This document shows positions 54,282 to 62,894 of a stretch of 64,000 bases of DNA, in pieces. The notes under the pieces are model-generated. The model did not search any database. It was not told the origin of the DNA and saw only the letters and a list, made by a program, of their open reading frames with translations. Each line of letters opens with the position of its first letter. The first letter of the stretch is position 1. The translations under genes were made by a program, and so were the position numbers. The DNA comes from Dyella silvae (lineage in GTDB: Bacteria; Pseudomonadota; Gammaproteobacteria; Xanthomonadales; Rhodanobacteraceae), in the NCBI RefSeq assembly GCF_026421305.1, contig NZ_JAPJBQ010000002.1, positions 62,001-126,000 on the forward strand, written 5' to 3'.

Positions 54282-54740
54282 ATGCGCGCCATGTCAGTAG
54301 CTACGCCACGCCTCGTTCTTGATACCAATGTCGCGCTCGATCTGTTCGTGTTTCGCGACCCCGCCTGCGAACGTCTCATGGCCGCACTGCAGGCAGGGCT
54401 GGCGCAGGCGGTAGTGGACGAGCCTTGCCGTGCCGAGTGGCTGGCCGTCCTGGATTATCCCGAGCTGGGCCTGGCCGAGGAGGTGCGCCGCGATGCCGGC
54501 ACCGCTTTCGACCGCTGGGTGTCGCTGTTGCCCGCGGGGCAACTGACACACGGCCGGGACGTGAAACTCCCCCGATGCGCCGACCCTGACGACCAGAAGT
54601 TCCTGGAACTGGCGCTCGCATCCGGTGCGCGGTGGTTGCTAAGCAAGGACAAGGCGGTGCTGCAGCTTGCGCGCCGTACGGCTCGGGAGGGCTGGTTTGT
54701 CATCCTGTGTCCTTCGGCATGGGAACCTCCGGCCACGTGA
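54282..54740 (+). CDS. PIN-domain protein (putative toxin-type RNase)
   Basis: A 152-residue PIN-domain protein of the COG1569-like group. Acidic active-site residues: VLDTNVALDLF near residue 15, an internal Glu in EWLAVLDYPEL, and DPDDQKFLELAL near 105. SKDKAVL closes the site. PIN proteins are Mg-dependent RNases and many are VapC-like toxins. No antitoxin-like gene (AbrB, RHH, Phd) is visible on either side. Starts ATG 54282 or 54291; neither has a good ribosome site. Confidence 0.82.
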   Translation: MRAMSVATPRLVLDTNVALDLFVFRDPACERLMAALQAGLAQAVVDEPCRAEWLAVLDYPELGLAEEVRRDAGTAFDRWVSLLPAGQLTHGRDVKLPRCADPDDQKFLELALASGARWLLSKDKAVLQLARRTAREGWFVILCPSAWEPPAT

Positions 54741-54813
54741 GCGTACGATTCACGGGAGGTTGATCGCGCGTTCGCGATGCTCAATCCATTGACCATCAAG
54801 ATGGAGTCTGGTG

Positions 54814-55233
54814 ATGAAAACCATGCAATACATCGCGGGTGCGATGACGTTGGCAGCACTGGCCCTTGCCGGCTGCGGCGTGACCAACAACCACGACAAA
54901 GTGATCAAGGACGCCGTATCCAATCGCGTGTTCCTGTACCAGACGCCGGGCGGTGGCGATGCCACGCTGCAGATCGTACGCAGCAACGGTTATTTCGGCG
55001 GCGGTTGCTCGGCACAAATCATGGTCGACGACAAGTTCGCCGCGCAGCTGGAAACCGGCGAGCAAGTGTCGCTGTATCTGCCCAGTGGCGAGCATGTGGT
55101 GTCGCTGCAGAATTCCGGCGCGTGCCATAAGCCAGGCAGCAAGGCGAGCGTGAATACCACGCTGGCGGCGGGCGAGAGCGCCGTAGTGGAAGTGAATAAG
55201 TGGGGTTCGTCTCTGTCGCTGGCCAAGCGCTGA
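54814..55233 (+). CDS. Lipoprotein of unknown function
   Basis: A 139-residue lipoprotein. Signal peptide with lipobox LAGC (Cys near residue 21). The mature part is a small beta-rich domain (NRVFLYQTPGGGDATLQIVR, GGGCSAQIMVDDKFAAQLETGEQVSLYLPSGEHVV) ending in a basic residue. It has two further cysteines (GGGC, GACHKPG) that could pair. A GGAG site precedes the ATG at 54814; GTG 54811 is adjacent. No family recognised. Confidence 0.83.
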   Translation: MKTMQYIAGAMTLAALALAGCGVTNNHDKVIKDAVSNRVFLYQTPGGGDATLQIVRSNGYFGGGCSAQIMVDDKFAAQLETGEQVSLYLPSGEHVVSLQNSGACHKPGSKASVNTTLAAGESAVVEVNKWGSSLSLAKR

Positions 55234-55287
55234 GCGACTCCGCGTGCGGTGGCGCCTCGCGCCACCGCCGTCATGAGGTGGGGTGCC

Positions 55288-55476
55288 GTGCTTGAATCCG
55301 TGCTGATCCACTGCCCGTATTGCGGTGAACCCATCGAGATCCTGGTGGATGCTTCGGTGGACAGCCAGCGCTATATCGAGGACTGCCAGGTCTGTTGCCG
55401 GCCGATCGACATCGCTGTGGATGTCGATGAAGACGGTGAGCTACACGTGAGTGCCGCTTCCGAAAATGACGGTTAA
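55288..55476 (+). CDS. CPXCG-motif cysteine-rich protein
   Basis: A 62-residue zinc-ribbon-like protein: [14 protein letters not shown] with the CPXCG motif, then [14 protein letters not shown] with the second Cys pair, and an acidic tail. The GTG at 55288 is favoured, since AGGTGGGG stands at proper distance and the length then fits the family. ATG 55273 is the alternative. Function unknown; such proteins are common in Xanthomonadales. Converges on pncA with a 9-base gap. Confidence 0.85.
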   Translation: MLESVLIHCPYCGEPIEILVDASVDSQRYIEDCQVCCRPIDIAVDVDEDGELHVSAASENDG

Positions 55477-55485
55477 AAAGGGTGG

Positions 55486-56133
55486 CTAGACGATCGCGGT
55501 GAACGTCATCACGTCGACGCCCAACTGGTCATAGCGCAAGCGCGTCGCGATATCGGTGGTGGGTGATACCGGGCGCGTGAGATCCCACAGCACGTGGGTG
55601 CGATAGCCGAGATCTACCGCGTCCTGCGCGGTCCAGAGCACGCACACATCGCGCGCGAGCCCGCACACATAAACCTCGTCCACGCCACGTTCGCGCAGCC
55701 AGGCATGCAGCCGGGTCGCGGGACGTTTGCCATTGGGCCCATGGTTTTCGCGGAAGCCGCTATAGGAATCCACGAGCGGGTCGTCGCCCTTGCGGATCAC
55801 GGTGTCCACCACGCTCCAGTCGATGGCCGGATGCAGCTCCGCCCCCGGCGTGTCCTGCACGCAATGGGGTGGCCACAAGGTCTGCGCATGGCCGTACAAA
55901 GGAATACGGTCAAACGGTTCGCGCCCGGGGTGAGAGGTGGCAAAGGAAATATGACCGGCCGGGTGCCAGTCCTGCGTGGCCACTACGTGCTGGAAGGCGC
56001 GCTTCTTCAACAGCTGGTCGATGCCAGGAATGATGGCCTCGCCCTCATGGCAGGCGAGGGCGCCACCGGGCATGAAGTCCGGCTGCACATCGACCAGGAT
56101 CAGGGCAGCCCGGCTGCTGATGGGGTGACTCAT
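55486..56133 (-). CDS. pncA: Nicotinamidase
   Basis: A 215-residue isochorismatase-fold hydrolase that converts nicotinamide to nicotinate in NAD salvage. Catalytic Asp is in LVDVQPDF (near residue 15), Lys in VIRKGDD (near 113), and the nucleophilic Cys in LARDVCVLWTAQDA (near 160). Metal ligands appear in the TQDWHPAGHISFA and LWPPHCVQDTPGA regions. Length is normal. Divergent from the small membrane protein at 56337; a short palindrome lies between. Confidence 0.93.
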   Translation of the reverse strand: MSHPISSRAALILVDVQPDFMPGGALACHEGEAIIPGIDQLLKKRAFQHVVATQDWHPAGHISFATSHPGREPFDRIPLYGHAQTLWPPHCVQDTPGAELHPAIDWSVVDTVIRKGDDPLVDSYSGFRENHGPNGKRPATRLHAWLRERGVDEVYVCGLARDVCVLWTAQDAVDLGYRTHVLWDLTRPVSPTTDIATRLRYDQLGVDVMTFTAIV

Positions 56134-56243
56134 AGACGCGTCCAGGATCGCAAGAGGCTACGGCCGGAAAGTCTAGTCTGTGGAGCCGGTGCACGGTTGT
56201 GACGAGTTCGACGAGCCACCTGTACGCGATGTACGTGATTCAG

Positions 56244-56261
56244 AGTAAGGGATACCTTACT
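56244..56261. promoter_or_regulatory. Short palindrome upstream of pncA
   Basis: AGTAAGG-GATA-CCTTACT: a 7-bp perfect inverted repeat in the 203-base divergent region between pncA and the membrane protein gene. A possible operator for a NAD-metabolism repressor, but I cannot assign a regulator. Confidence 0.35.
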
Positions 56262-56336
56262 TGGCACCGCATCGAAGCCCGCCTTCGCTTAGCTGCAGGC
56301 ATAATGCCAACACTCGGCAATTGATGGGACAGGGGC

Positions 56337-56708
56337 ATGCCTTACGACCAGTCGTGGATGGGATACGGCCTGACGGGCGCATTCGAGGCGGGGCTGATTG
56401 CCGCGGCGGTGGGGTTCGCGTTGTTTGCAGTGCTGCACTGGTTCGGCCGGACGCAAGGCTGGAGCGTGGCGCTGGAAGTGGGCTGGGCCTATCTGTTGGG
56501 TGTCATCCTGGCCGGCGGCCATGATCTCTGGAACCTTTTCTATTTCAACTACGGTCGGGTGCAGTCGCTGCAGCTACTGAGCGTGCGGCTGGCCGAAGTG
56601 CATGATCCGGATGGGCTCGGGGCACGCGCGCTGTTCGCCTTTATCGGTGTGGCTGTGGGTGTCTATCTCGGCTGGCTGGTCTTTGGCCGCCGCCGTCACG
56701 CTGACTGA
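56337..56708 (+). CDS. Small integral membrane protein, unknown function
   Basis: A 123-residue protein with three predicted spans (about 14-37, 44-66, 95-117) and a short soluble loop (SLQLLSVRLAEVHDPDGLG). Preceded by an AGGGG-like site. Family not recognised. Followed after 74 bases by an MFS carrier on the same strand. Confidence 0.72.
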   Translation: MPYDQSWMGYGLTGAFEAGLIAAAVGFALFAVLHWFGRTQGWSVALEVGWAYLLGVILAGGHDLWNLFYFNYGRVQSLQLLSVRLAEVHDPDGLGARALFAFIGVAVGVYLGWLVFGRRRHAD

Positions 56709-56782
56709 TGCAACAGTGACGTCATACACACAGAACGTGATGGGCATCGCCGGCTGGCGCTCACTCCTCACGCGTCGTGCTC

Positions 56783-57979
56783 ATGCAAGCTCACGTTGAA
56801 AGTGGGGCTAGTGGTCCTTCGCTGACCCTGCGGATTGTCCAGATCGTGAGCTTCACGTTTCTGGCCTATCTGGTGATCGGCATGCAGCTGGCCGTGCTGC
56901 CGCCGTTCGTGCACAACGACCTGGGTTTCGGTGCGGTGCTGGCCGGGCTGGCGATTAGCTCGCAATACCTCGCCACCTTGTTCAGCCGGGGCTTTGCGGG
57001 GCGAACCTCCGATACAGCGGGTCCCAAGCGCGCCGCACTCATTGGCTTGCTGGCGTGTGGTGGCAGTGCGGCGCTGATGATGGTCGCTGCGCTGCTGCGC
57101 CCATGGCCGATGGCCTCGTTCGGTGTGATGTTGCTGGCGCGGTTGGCGTTGGGCGTGGGCGAGAGCTGCGTGGCGACCGGTTGCATCATGTGGGGCATCG
57201 GCCGGGTAGGCGCCGAGCACACGGCCAAAGTGATTTCGTGGAATGGCGTCGCCACCTACAGCGCACTCGCGGTGGGCGCGCCGCTGGGCGTACTGCTGGT
57301 GGCCGCCGGCGGCTTCATCACCATCGGCCTGGGTGGTTTGGTGGTGACGGTGGCCGCGCTGGTGCTGGCCTGGCGTCGCCCCGCCGTACGTGTGGAAGGC
57401 GGCGAGCGGATGCCCATGCATCATGTGTTCGGACGCGTAGCGCCTTATGGCATGGGGCTCGCGCTGGGCGCGGTAGGTTTCGGCGTGATCGCCACCTTCA
57501 TCACGCTCTACTACGCCAGCCAGGGATGGGCAGGTGCGGCGCCCACGCTCAGCCTGTTCGGCGTGTGTTTCGTCGGTGTGCGGTTGGTGCTTGGCTGGAC
57601 CATTGCGCACTTCGGCGGTTATCGGGTGGCGCTGACGTCGTTGCTCATCGAAGGCGTGGGCCTGATCGTGCTGGCGACGGCAGGCCATGTCGCGGTGGCC
57701 ATGTTGGGCGCCGCGTTGTGCGGCATCGGTTTTTCTCTGGTATTTCCGTCACTGGGCGTGGTGGCAGTGACAAGGGTAAGCGTGAGTAACCGGGGTGCTG
57801 CGTTGGCGGCGTATTCGGTGTTCACCGATGTGGCGCTGGGTGTCACGGGGCCCTTGGGAGGATGGATCGCCTCAGGCGGACGTTATGGGCCGATGTTCGC
57901 GGTGGCCGCGGTGATGGCACTTGCAGCAGCGGCGCTTACCGGCGCGTTGTATGTGAGCTACGGGAACAAGGCTGGCTGA
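56783..57979 (+). CDS. MFS transporter, YhhS-like
   Basis: A 398-residue major facilitator with twelve spans. Its N-terminus (LTLRIVQIVSFTFLAYLVIG, LAVLPPFVH, GLAISSQYLATLFSRGFAGR) resembles E. coli YhhS, a putative sugar or drug exporter. Conserved loop 2-3 motif is RTSDTAGPKRA. Start ATG 56783 or GTG 56777; no clear ribosome site. Its 3' end runs into the second GAGTGAGAAG palindrome. Confidence 0.88.
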   Translation: MQAHVESGASGPSLTLRIVQIVSFTFLAYLVIGMQLAVLPPFVHNDLGFGAVLAGLAISSQYLATLFSRGFAGRTSDTAGPKRAALIGLLACGGSAALMMVAALLRPWPMASFGVMLLARLALGVGESCVATGCIMWGIGRVGAEHTAKVISWNGVATYSALAVGAPLGVLLVAAGGFITIGLGGLVVTVAALVLAWRRPAVRVEGGERMPMHHVFGRVAPYGMGLALGAVGFGVIATFITLYYASQGWAGAAPTLSLFGVCFVGVRLVLGWTIAHFGGYRVALTSLLIEGVGLIVLATAGHVAVAMLGAALCGIGFSLVFPSLGVVAVTRVSVSNRGAALAAYSVFTDVALGVTGPLGGWIASGGRYGPMFAVAAVMALAAAALTGALYVSYGNKAG

Positions 57980-57983
57980 GAGC

Positions 57984-58058
57984 GAAGAGTGAGAAGTGAG
58001 AAGTGAGAGAAAGCAAAGCCTGAAGCTCTTCTCTCACTTCTCCCCCCTCACTCTTCTC
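57984..58058. repeat. GAGTGAGAAG palindrome, copy 2
   Basis: Imperfect palindrome between the convergent MFS and cardiolipin synthase genes, touching the latter's stop codon. Left arm is GAAGAGTGAGAAGTGAGAAG..., right arm is CTTCTCTCACTTCTC...CTCACTCTTC. Its centre (GAGAGAAAGCAAAGC) matches copy 1 in reverse. Likely a shared 3' end structure. Confidence 0.8.
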
Positions 58059-59460
58059 AAAGCACGGGATCGAACAGTCGCGCCACATGCATGGCCAAGC
58101 GCCGCAAGTACGGCGCCCTCAGGTACTCCGCCTCGGTCACTTGGTGCGAGTGTGAAAAATCTTCCACCAGCATGGCTTCTACCTGACTGGCGAAGGCGCG
58201 ATCCACATTCAGCGCGCTGATCTCGAAGTTGAGGCGGAACGAGCGGTTGTCGAGATTCATGCTGCCTACCGACGCCGTGTCATCGTCGACCAGCAGCACC
58301 TTCTCATGCAAAAAACCAGGTTGATAGCGGAACACGCGAATGCCCGCGCGCACGGCATCGTGCGCGTACAGGCTCGAGGCGAGAAACACGGTGTGGTGAT
58401 CAGGGCGTGAGGGAATAAGCACACGCACGTCCACGCCACGGAATACCGCCAGCCGCAACGCTGCCATCACCGCCAGATCGGGCACGAAGTAGGGCGTGGT
58501 GATCCATAGTCGCCGGCGTGCGGCGTGAATCAGTGTCACGAAGAACAGCGAGCACGACTCCTGCCGGTCGGCCGGGCCGGTGGCAGCGATCAAGGTATGC
58601 GCGCTGCCCTGGCCTGAGGCCGGTTGGCGCAGCGGCGGCAGCGCGCCCGTGACCCAGTGCCAGTCCTCGGCGAAGCTGCGTTGCAGTTCGGCGACGGCGT
58701 AGCCATCGATTTGCAGATGGGTGTCGCGCCACGGCGCTAGCGGTGGCTTGAGGCCGAGGTACTCGTCGCCTACGTTGAGTCCGCCGACAAAGCCGCGCAC
58801 GCCATCGATCACCACGATTTTCCGGTGATTGCGAAAATTGAGCTGAAAACGGTTGCTGCGTCGCTGCGTGGCAAACGGGTGGATGCTGACGCCGGCTGCG
58901 CGCAGCGTGTCCACATAGTGGCCGGGCAGGGCATGGCTGCCGATACCGTCGTACAACACACACACTTCCACGCCGGCGCGCACGCGCTCCAACAACACCT
59001 GCTGCATGCGCTTGCCCAGCATGTCGTCGTGGATGATGAAAAACTGCACCAGCACGCAATGCCTGGCTTCGCTGATGGCGTTGAGAATCGCGGTGAACGT
59101 GGCTTCGCCATTCACCAGCAATTGCAGGCGCTGCCCCGCATGGAACTGCGTGCCCAGCATGTCGGCGATCTCGCCATAGCGCGCACACGCCGCCTGATGG
59201 GCCGGGCTGGTCACGAGCTGGGTTTCGGCCAATGCCTGCATCTGGCCGCGGCGCAAGCGATGCAGGTCGATGTAACCATGGAAGCGGCTACGCCCCAGGT
59301 AGAGGTAGGGAATCAGGGTGATGTACGGCAGCAAGACCAGACCCAGCGCCCAGGCGAAGGCGCCCTGCGGCGTGCGTGTATTCATCACCGCATGCATGGC
59401 TGCCAGCACGCCAGCGATGTGCAGCAACAGGAGAAGGCCGCCGATCAAGGTGGTCACCAT
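58057..59460 (-). CDS. cls: Cardiolipin synthase (phospholipase D family)
   Basis: A 467-residue membrane enzyme that condenses phosphatidylglycerol to cardiolipin. Two N-terminal spans (about 3-22 and 35-55), then two HKD catalytic domains. The first has HRKIVVIDGVRGFVGGLN near residue 220. The second has HEKVLLVDDDTASVGSMNLDNRS near 395. Length and layout fit ClsA-type proteins. A single gene facing the MFS carrier. Confidence 0.92.
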   Translation of the reverse strand: MVTTLIGGLLLLLHIAGVLAAMHAVMNTRTPQGAFAWALGLVLLPYITLIPYLYLGRSRFHGYIDLHRLRRGQMQALAETQLVTSPAHQAACARYGEIADMLGTQFHAGQRLQLLVNGEATFTAILNAISEARHCVLVQFFIIHDDMLGKRMQQVLLERVRAGVEVCVLYDGIGSHALPGHYVDTLRAAGVSIHPFATQRRSNRFQLNFRNHRKIVVIDGVRGFVGGLNVGDEYLGLKPPLAPWRDTHLQIDGYAVAELQRSFAEDWHWVTGALPPLRQPASGQGSAHTLIAATGPADRQESCSLFFVTLIHAARRRLWITTPYFVPDLAVMAALRLAVFRGVDVRVLIPSRPDHHTVFLASSLYAHDAVRAGIRVFRYQPGFLHEKVLLVDDDTASVGSMNLDNRSFRLNFEISALNVDRAFASQVEAMLVEDFSHSHQVTEAEYLRAPYLRRLAMHVARLFDPVL

Positions 59461-59523
59461 GCCAAACGCCTTGTTCTGAAGTGAATAGGTTGGACGTTAG
59501 TACGTGCGAGGTGCCCGGCGCCG

Positions 59524-60453
59524 TCAGCGCATGGCGTTGCGTACGGTATCGAGTACCTCGCGTTCGCGTGCCTGCAGTTCCTGTTGCAGATAATCCACGA
59601 AGCGGCGGATGCGTGCAGGCAGATAGCAACGGCTGGGATAAATCGCGTAGAAATGCGCCTCCGGCATGATCACGTCGCCCAGCAGCGGCACCAGGCGGCC
59701 GGCGCGGACGTCTTCGGCGATATCCCAGGCGGACTTGAAGGCCAGCCCGTGCCCGGCGACGGCCAGGGCGCGCATGAGGTCGCCGTTATCGCAGGTGATC
59801 GCGGCATCCACCCGCAACGTGCGCGGGCCATCGGGTGTTTGCAGGATCCACGGCAGGATGCCGAGGCCGGGGCGGTGCAGCATCAGGCAGTCGTGGCGCT
59901 GGAGATCGTCCACGCTGGTCGGGTGGCCGCGCCGCGCCAGATACGCCGGCGAGGCGCACAGCACGCGAAAGTTGTTGGCGAGCAGCCGCGACACCAGGCG
60001 CGAGTCGGACATGCTGCCGCCGCGCACGGCCACATCCACACCGTGCTCGAACAGATCCAGCATGGCGTCGGAGTTGGTGATGCGCAGCTTCAGTTGTGGG
60101 TGCTGGGCGGCGAAATCGGCAGCTATCGGGCCGATGTACTGGCGCCCCATGTCCACTGACGCGGAGATATGGAGCTGACCGCGTACCTCAAGCTGCCCCA
60201 TCCCGACCGCTGAATTGGCATCGTCCACATCCGCGATGATGGCCTGGCAGCGTTCGAAATAAATCGTCCCCTCTTCGGTGAGCAGGAGCCGGCGCGAGCT
60301 GCGCTGAAGCAAGCGGACCCCCAGCGCCTGCTCCAGCCGGTTCAGGCGCTTGCTGGCTGCCGCGGGCGACAGCCCAAGCTCCCGCCCGGCGGCCGACAGG
60401 CTGCCATCGGTGACGGCGCGGACGAACAGCCGCATGTCTTCGAAATCGACCAT
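59524..60453 (-). CDS. LysR-family transcriptional regulator
   Basis: A 309-residue LysR regulator. Winged helix-turn-helix at about 1-62 (FVRAVTDGSLSAAGRELGLS, ASKRLNRLEQALGVRLLQRS). The effector-binding domain covers about 88-295. ATG 60453 is used; a TTG six bases upstream is possible. It is divergent, with a 98-base gap, from the MFS/SDR/ADH cluster and is its probable regulator. Confidence 0.92.
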   Translation of the reverse strand: MVDFEDMRLFVRAVTDGSLSAAGRELGLSPAAASKRLNRLEQALGVRLLQRSSRRLLLTEEGTIYFERCQAIIADVDDANSAVGMGQLEVRGQLHISASVDMGRQYIGPIAADFAAQHPQLKLRITNSDAMLDLFEHGVDVAVRGGSMSDSRLVSRLLANNFRVLCASPAYLARRGHPTSVDDLQRHDCLMLHRPGLGILPWILQTPDGPRTLRVDAAITCDNGDLMRALAVAGHGLAFKSAWDIAEDVRAGRLVPLLGDVIMPEAHFYAIYPSRCYLPARIRRFVDYLQQELQAREREVLDTVRNAMR

Positions 60454-60551
60454 CTTCAACTTTTTGGAAAAGATGCCTCTCTAGTTTGCTCAATTCCCGA
60501 TAGGTTCGACAAGGCGCACAGTGACGGCCGTCTCCCCCGGATTGTCCCGCC

Positions 60552-61775
60552 ATGAAGCCCCATCCTTCCATCGACGTCTCCGCCCAGGCGGGTTCGTCGC
60601 GCCTGGCCCTGCTCGCGTTGTCCGTGGCGGCCTTCGCCATCGGGACCACCGAATTCGTGATCATGGGCCTGCTGCCCGAAGTGGCGAGCGACCTGCGGGT
60701 GAGCATTCCTTCTGCCGGCCTGCTGGTGTCCGGTTATGCGTTGGGCGTGGCTGCCGGCGCGCCGTTGCTGGCGGCGCTGACCGCCCGCCTGGAGCGCCGC
60801 AACGCACTTCTGCTGCTGCTGAGCCTGTTCATTCTGGGCAACGCTCTCTGCGCCGTGGCGCCGAATTACGGCGTGCTCATGGTGGCACGCGTGGTGGCGG
60901 CGTTCTGTCATGGTTCGTTCTTCGGCATCGGCGCCGTGGTGGCTTCGCATGTCGTGCCTCGTGGACAGGCCGCGCGCGCCATCGCCCTGATGTTTACCGG
61001 CCTGACCCTGGCCAACGTGCTGGGCGTGCCGTTCGGTACCTTCCTGGGCCAGTGGGCCGGCTGGCGCGCCACCTTCGCGGCCGTGACCGGGCTGGGCGTT
61101 GTGGCGGCCATCGCCGTGTGGCGTCTGGTGCCGGCCTTGCCGGACCTGCCGTCGCCGCATATGAAGCGCGAGCTGGGCGTGCTGCGCCAGCCGCAGGTGC
61201 TGCTGGCGCTGCTGATGACGGTGCTGGGTTTCGGCGGCGTGTTCACCGTGTTTACGTACATCGCTCCGATTCTGCAGCAGGTGTCGCATGTCAGCGTGGG
61301 CGCCACTGGCTGGGTGCTGATCCTGTTTGGCCTCGGCACGACCATCGGCAACATGTTGGGCGGCCGGCTGGCGGACTGGCGCCTGATGCCGTCGCTGACC
61401 GCTGTGCTGGTGATGCTGGCGCTGATCATGTTCGCCTTCGCCTGGACCATGCACAACACGATCGCGGCCGTCGTCACCGTATTCGTCTGGGGTATCGCTG
61501 CTTTCGCCACGGTGCCGCCGCTGCAGATGCGTGTGGTGCAACAGGCGAGCGAAGGCCCGCATCTCGCCTCGACGCTCAATATCGCCGCGTTCAATCTCGG
61601 CAATGCCATCGGCGCCTTCATCGGCGGCGCGATGATCGACATGAACCTCGGTCTGCCCTCCGTGAGCGTCGCCGGGGCGGTGGTGGCGCTGCTTGGCCTG
61701 CTGGTGACCTTGGTCAGCGCATCGCTTGAGCGCCGCCACCGCACTCGCACGGCGGCGTGCGCTGCCTGTGCCTGA
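60552..61775 (+). CDS. MFS efflux transporter, AraJ/YdhP-like
   Basis: A 407-residue DHA1-type proton antiporter with twelve spans. The first span carries LALSVAAFAIGTTEFVIMGLLPEVA, characteristic of the AraJ/YdeA/YdhP group. AAFCHGSFFGIGAVVASHVV and NVLGVPFGTFLGQWAGWR are in helices 4-5. First gene of a rightward cluster with two oxidoreductases, facing away from a LysR gene. Confidence 0.92.
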   Translation: MKPHPSIDVSAQAGSSRLALLALSVAAFAIGTTEFVIMGLLPEVASDLRVSIPSAGLLVSGYALGVAAGAPLLAALTARLERRNALLLLLSLFILGNALCAVAPNYGVLMVARVVAAFCHGSFFGIGAVVASHVVPRGQAARAIALMFTGLTLANVLGVPFGTFLGQWAGWRATFAAVTGLGVVAAIAVWRLVPALPDLPSPHMKRELGVLRQPQVLLALLMTVLGFGGVFTVFTYIAPILQQVSHVSVGATGWVLILFGLGTTIGNMLGGRLADWRLMPSLTAVLVMLALIMFAFAWTMHNTIAAVVTVFVWGIAAFATVPPLQMRVVQQASEGPHLASTLNIAAFNLGNAIGAFIGGAMIDMNLGLPSVSVAGAVVALLGLLVTLVSASLERRHRTRTAACAACA

Positions 61776-61809
61776 TGCGTTGTCTTTCCCCTCGAACAAA
61801 GGAATGTCA

Positions 61810-62868
61810 GTGAGCAAGCAAACCAAGGTCGCGCTGGTGGTCGGCGCGCAGGGCGTGATCGGCCGTCATCTGATCGATCACTTGTCGATGCTGGAAGACT
61901 GGCAGGTGGTCGGGCTCTCGCGCCGCGGTGGTACGGATCAGGGGCGCGTTCGCCACATCGCCGTTGATCTTCTGGACATCGACGACACGCGCAAGAAGCT
62001 CGGCGAACTTGCCGGCGTAACGCATGTGTTCTACACGGCCTATCAGGATCGCCCGACCTGGGCGGAACTGGTGCCGCCGAATCTCGCCATGCTGGTGAAT
62101 GTGGTCGACGTCATCGAACCGGTAGCCAAGGGGCTCGAGCACATCAGCCTGATGCAGGGCTACAAGGTCTACGGTGGTCACCTTGGCCCGTTCAAAACGC
62201 CGGCCAGGGAAACGGATGCGGCCTTCATGCCGCCGGAATTCATGCACGACCAGCAACGTTTTCTGGAAGAACGTCAACACGGCAAGGCGTGGAACTGGTC
62301 GGCGATTCGCCCTGCGGTGGTGGGTGGAGTTGCCCTCGGCAATCCCATGAATCTTGCGCTCGCCATCGCCGTGTATGCGTCCATCAGCAAGGAGCTGGGC
62401 CTGCCGTTGCGGTTTCCGGGCAAACCCGGGGCCTACGACCACTTGCTTGAAATGACCGACGCAGGCCTGCTCGCACGCGCCACCGTGTGGGCCGCTACCG
62501 AGCCACGTTGCGCCAATCAGGCCTTCAACATCACCAATGGCGACCTGTTTCGCTGGAACGAGATGTGGCCTTTCATCGCCGACTATTTCGGGCTGGAGGT
62601 CGCGCCACCGCTGCCGCTGTCGCTCGACACGGTGATGGCCGATAAGGCGCCGCTGTGGCGCACCATGGGCGAGCGCTGTGGCCTGGCGCCGCATAGCTGG
62701 GCTGAAGTGTCATCCTGGCGCTTCGCGGACTTCGTATTCTCCTGGGATTACGACATGTTTGGCGATGGCTCCAAGGCGCGCCGCTTCGGCTTCCACGAGC
62801 ATGTGGAAACGAAAGCGATGTTCACGCGACTGTTTGACGACTTTCGTCAGCGCAAAATCATCCCCTGA
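61810..62868 (+). CDS. NAD(P)-dependent SDR of the PRISE-like (atypical) type
   Basis: A 352-residue atypical short-chain dehydrogenase. NAD(P) motif VVGAQGVIGRHLI near residue 10 (GxxGxxG). Lys is in QGYKVYGGHLGPF, then PARETDAAFMPPEF, WNWSAIRPAVVGG and NITNGDLFRWNEMWP. This pattern resembles the progesterone 5-beta-reductase / iridoid synthase-like group, which reduces enones. GTG 61810 is chosen, since AAAGGA lies 6 bases upstream; ATG 61804 abuts that site. Follows the MFS gene by 34 bases. Confidence 0.85.
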   Translation: MSKQTKVALVVGAQGVIGRHLIDHLSMLEDWQVVGLSRRGGTDQGRVRHIAVDLLDIDDTRKKLGELAGVTHVFYTAYQDRPTWAELVPPNLAMLVNVVDVIEPVAKGLEHISLMQGYKVYGGHLGPFKTPARETDAAFMPPEFMHDQQRFLEERQHGKAWNWSAIRPAVVGGVALGNPMNLALAIAVYASISKELGLPLRFPGKPGAYDHLLEMTDAGLLARATVWAATEPRCANQAFNITNGDLFRWNEMWPFIADYFGLEVAPPLPLSLDTVMADKAPLWRTMGERCGLAPHSWAEVSSWRFADFVFSWDYDMFGDGSKARRFGFHEHVETKAMFTRLFDDFRQRKIIP

Positions 62869-62894
62869 TATTCGGCATGCCCAAGGAGAGCCGC

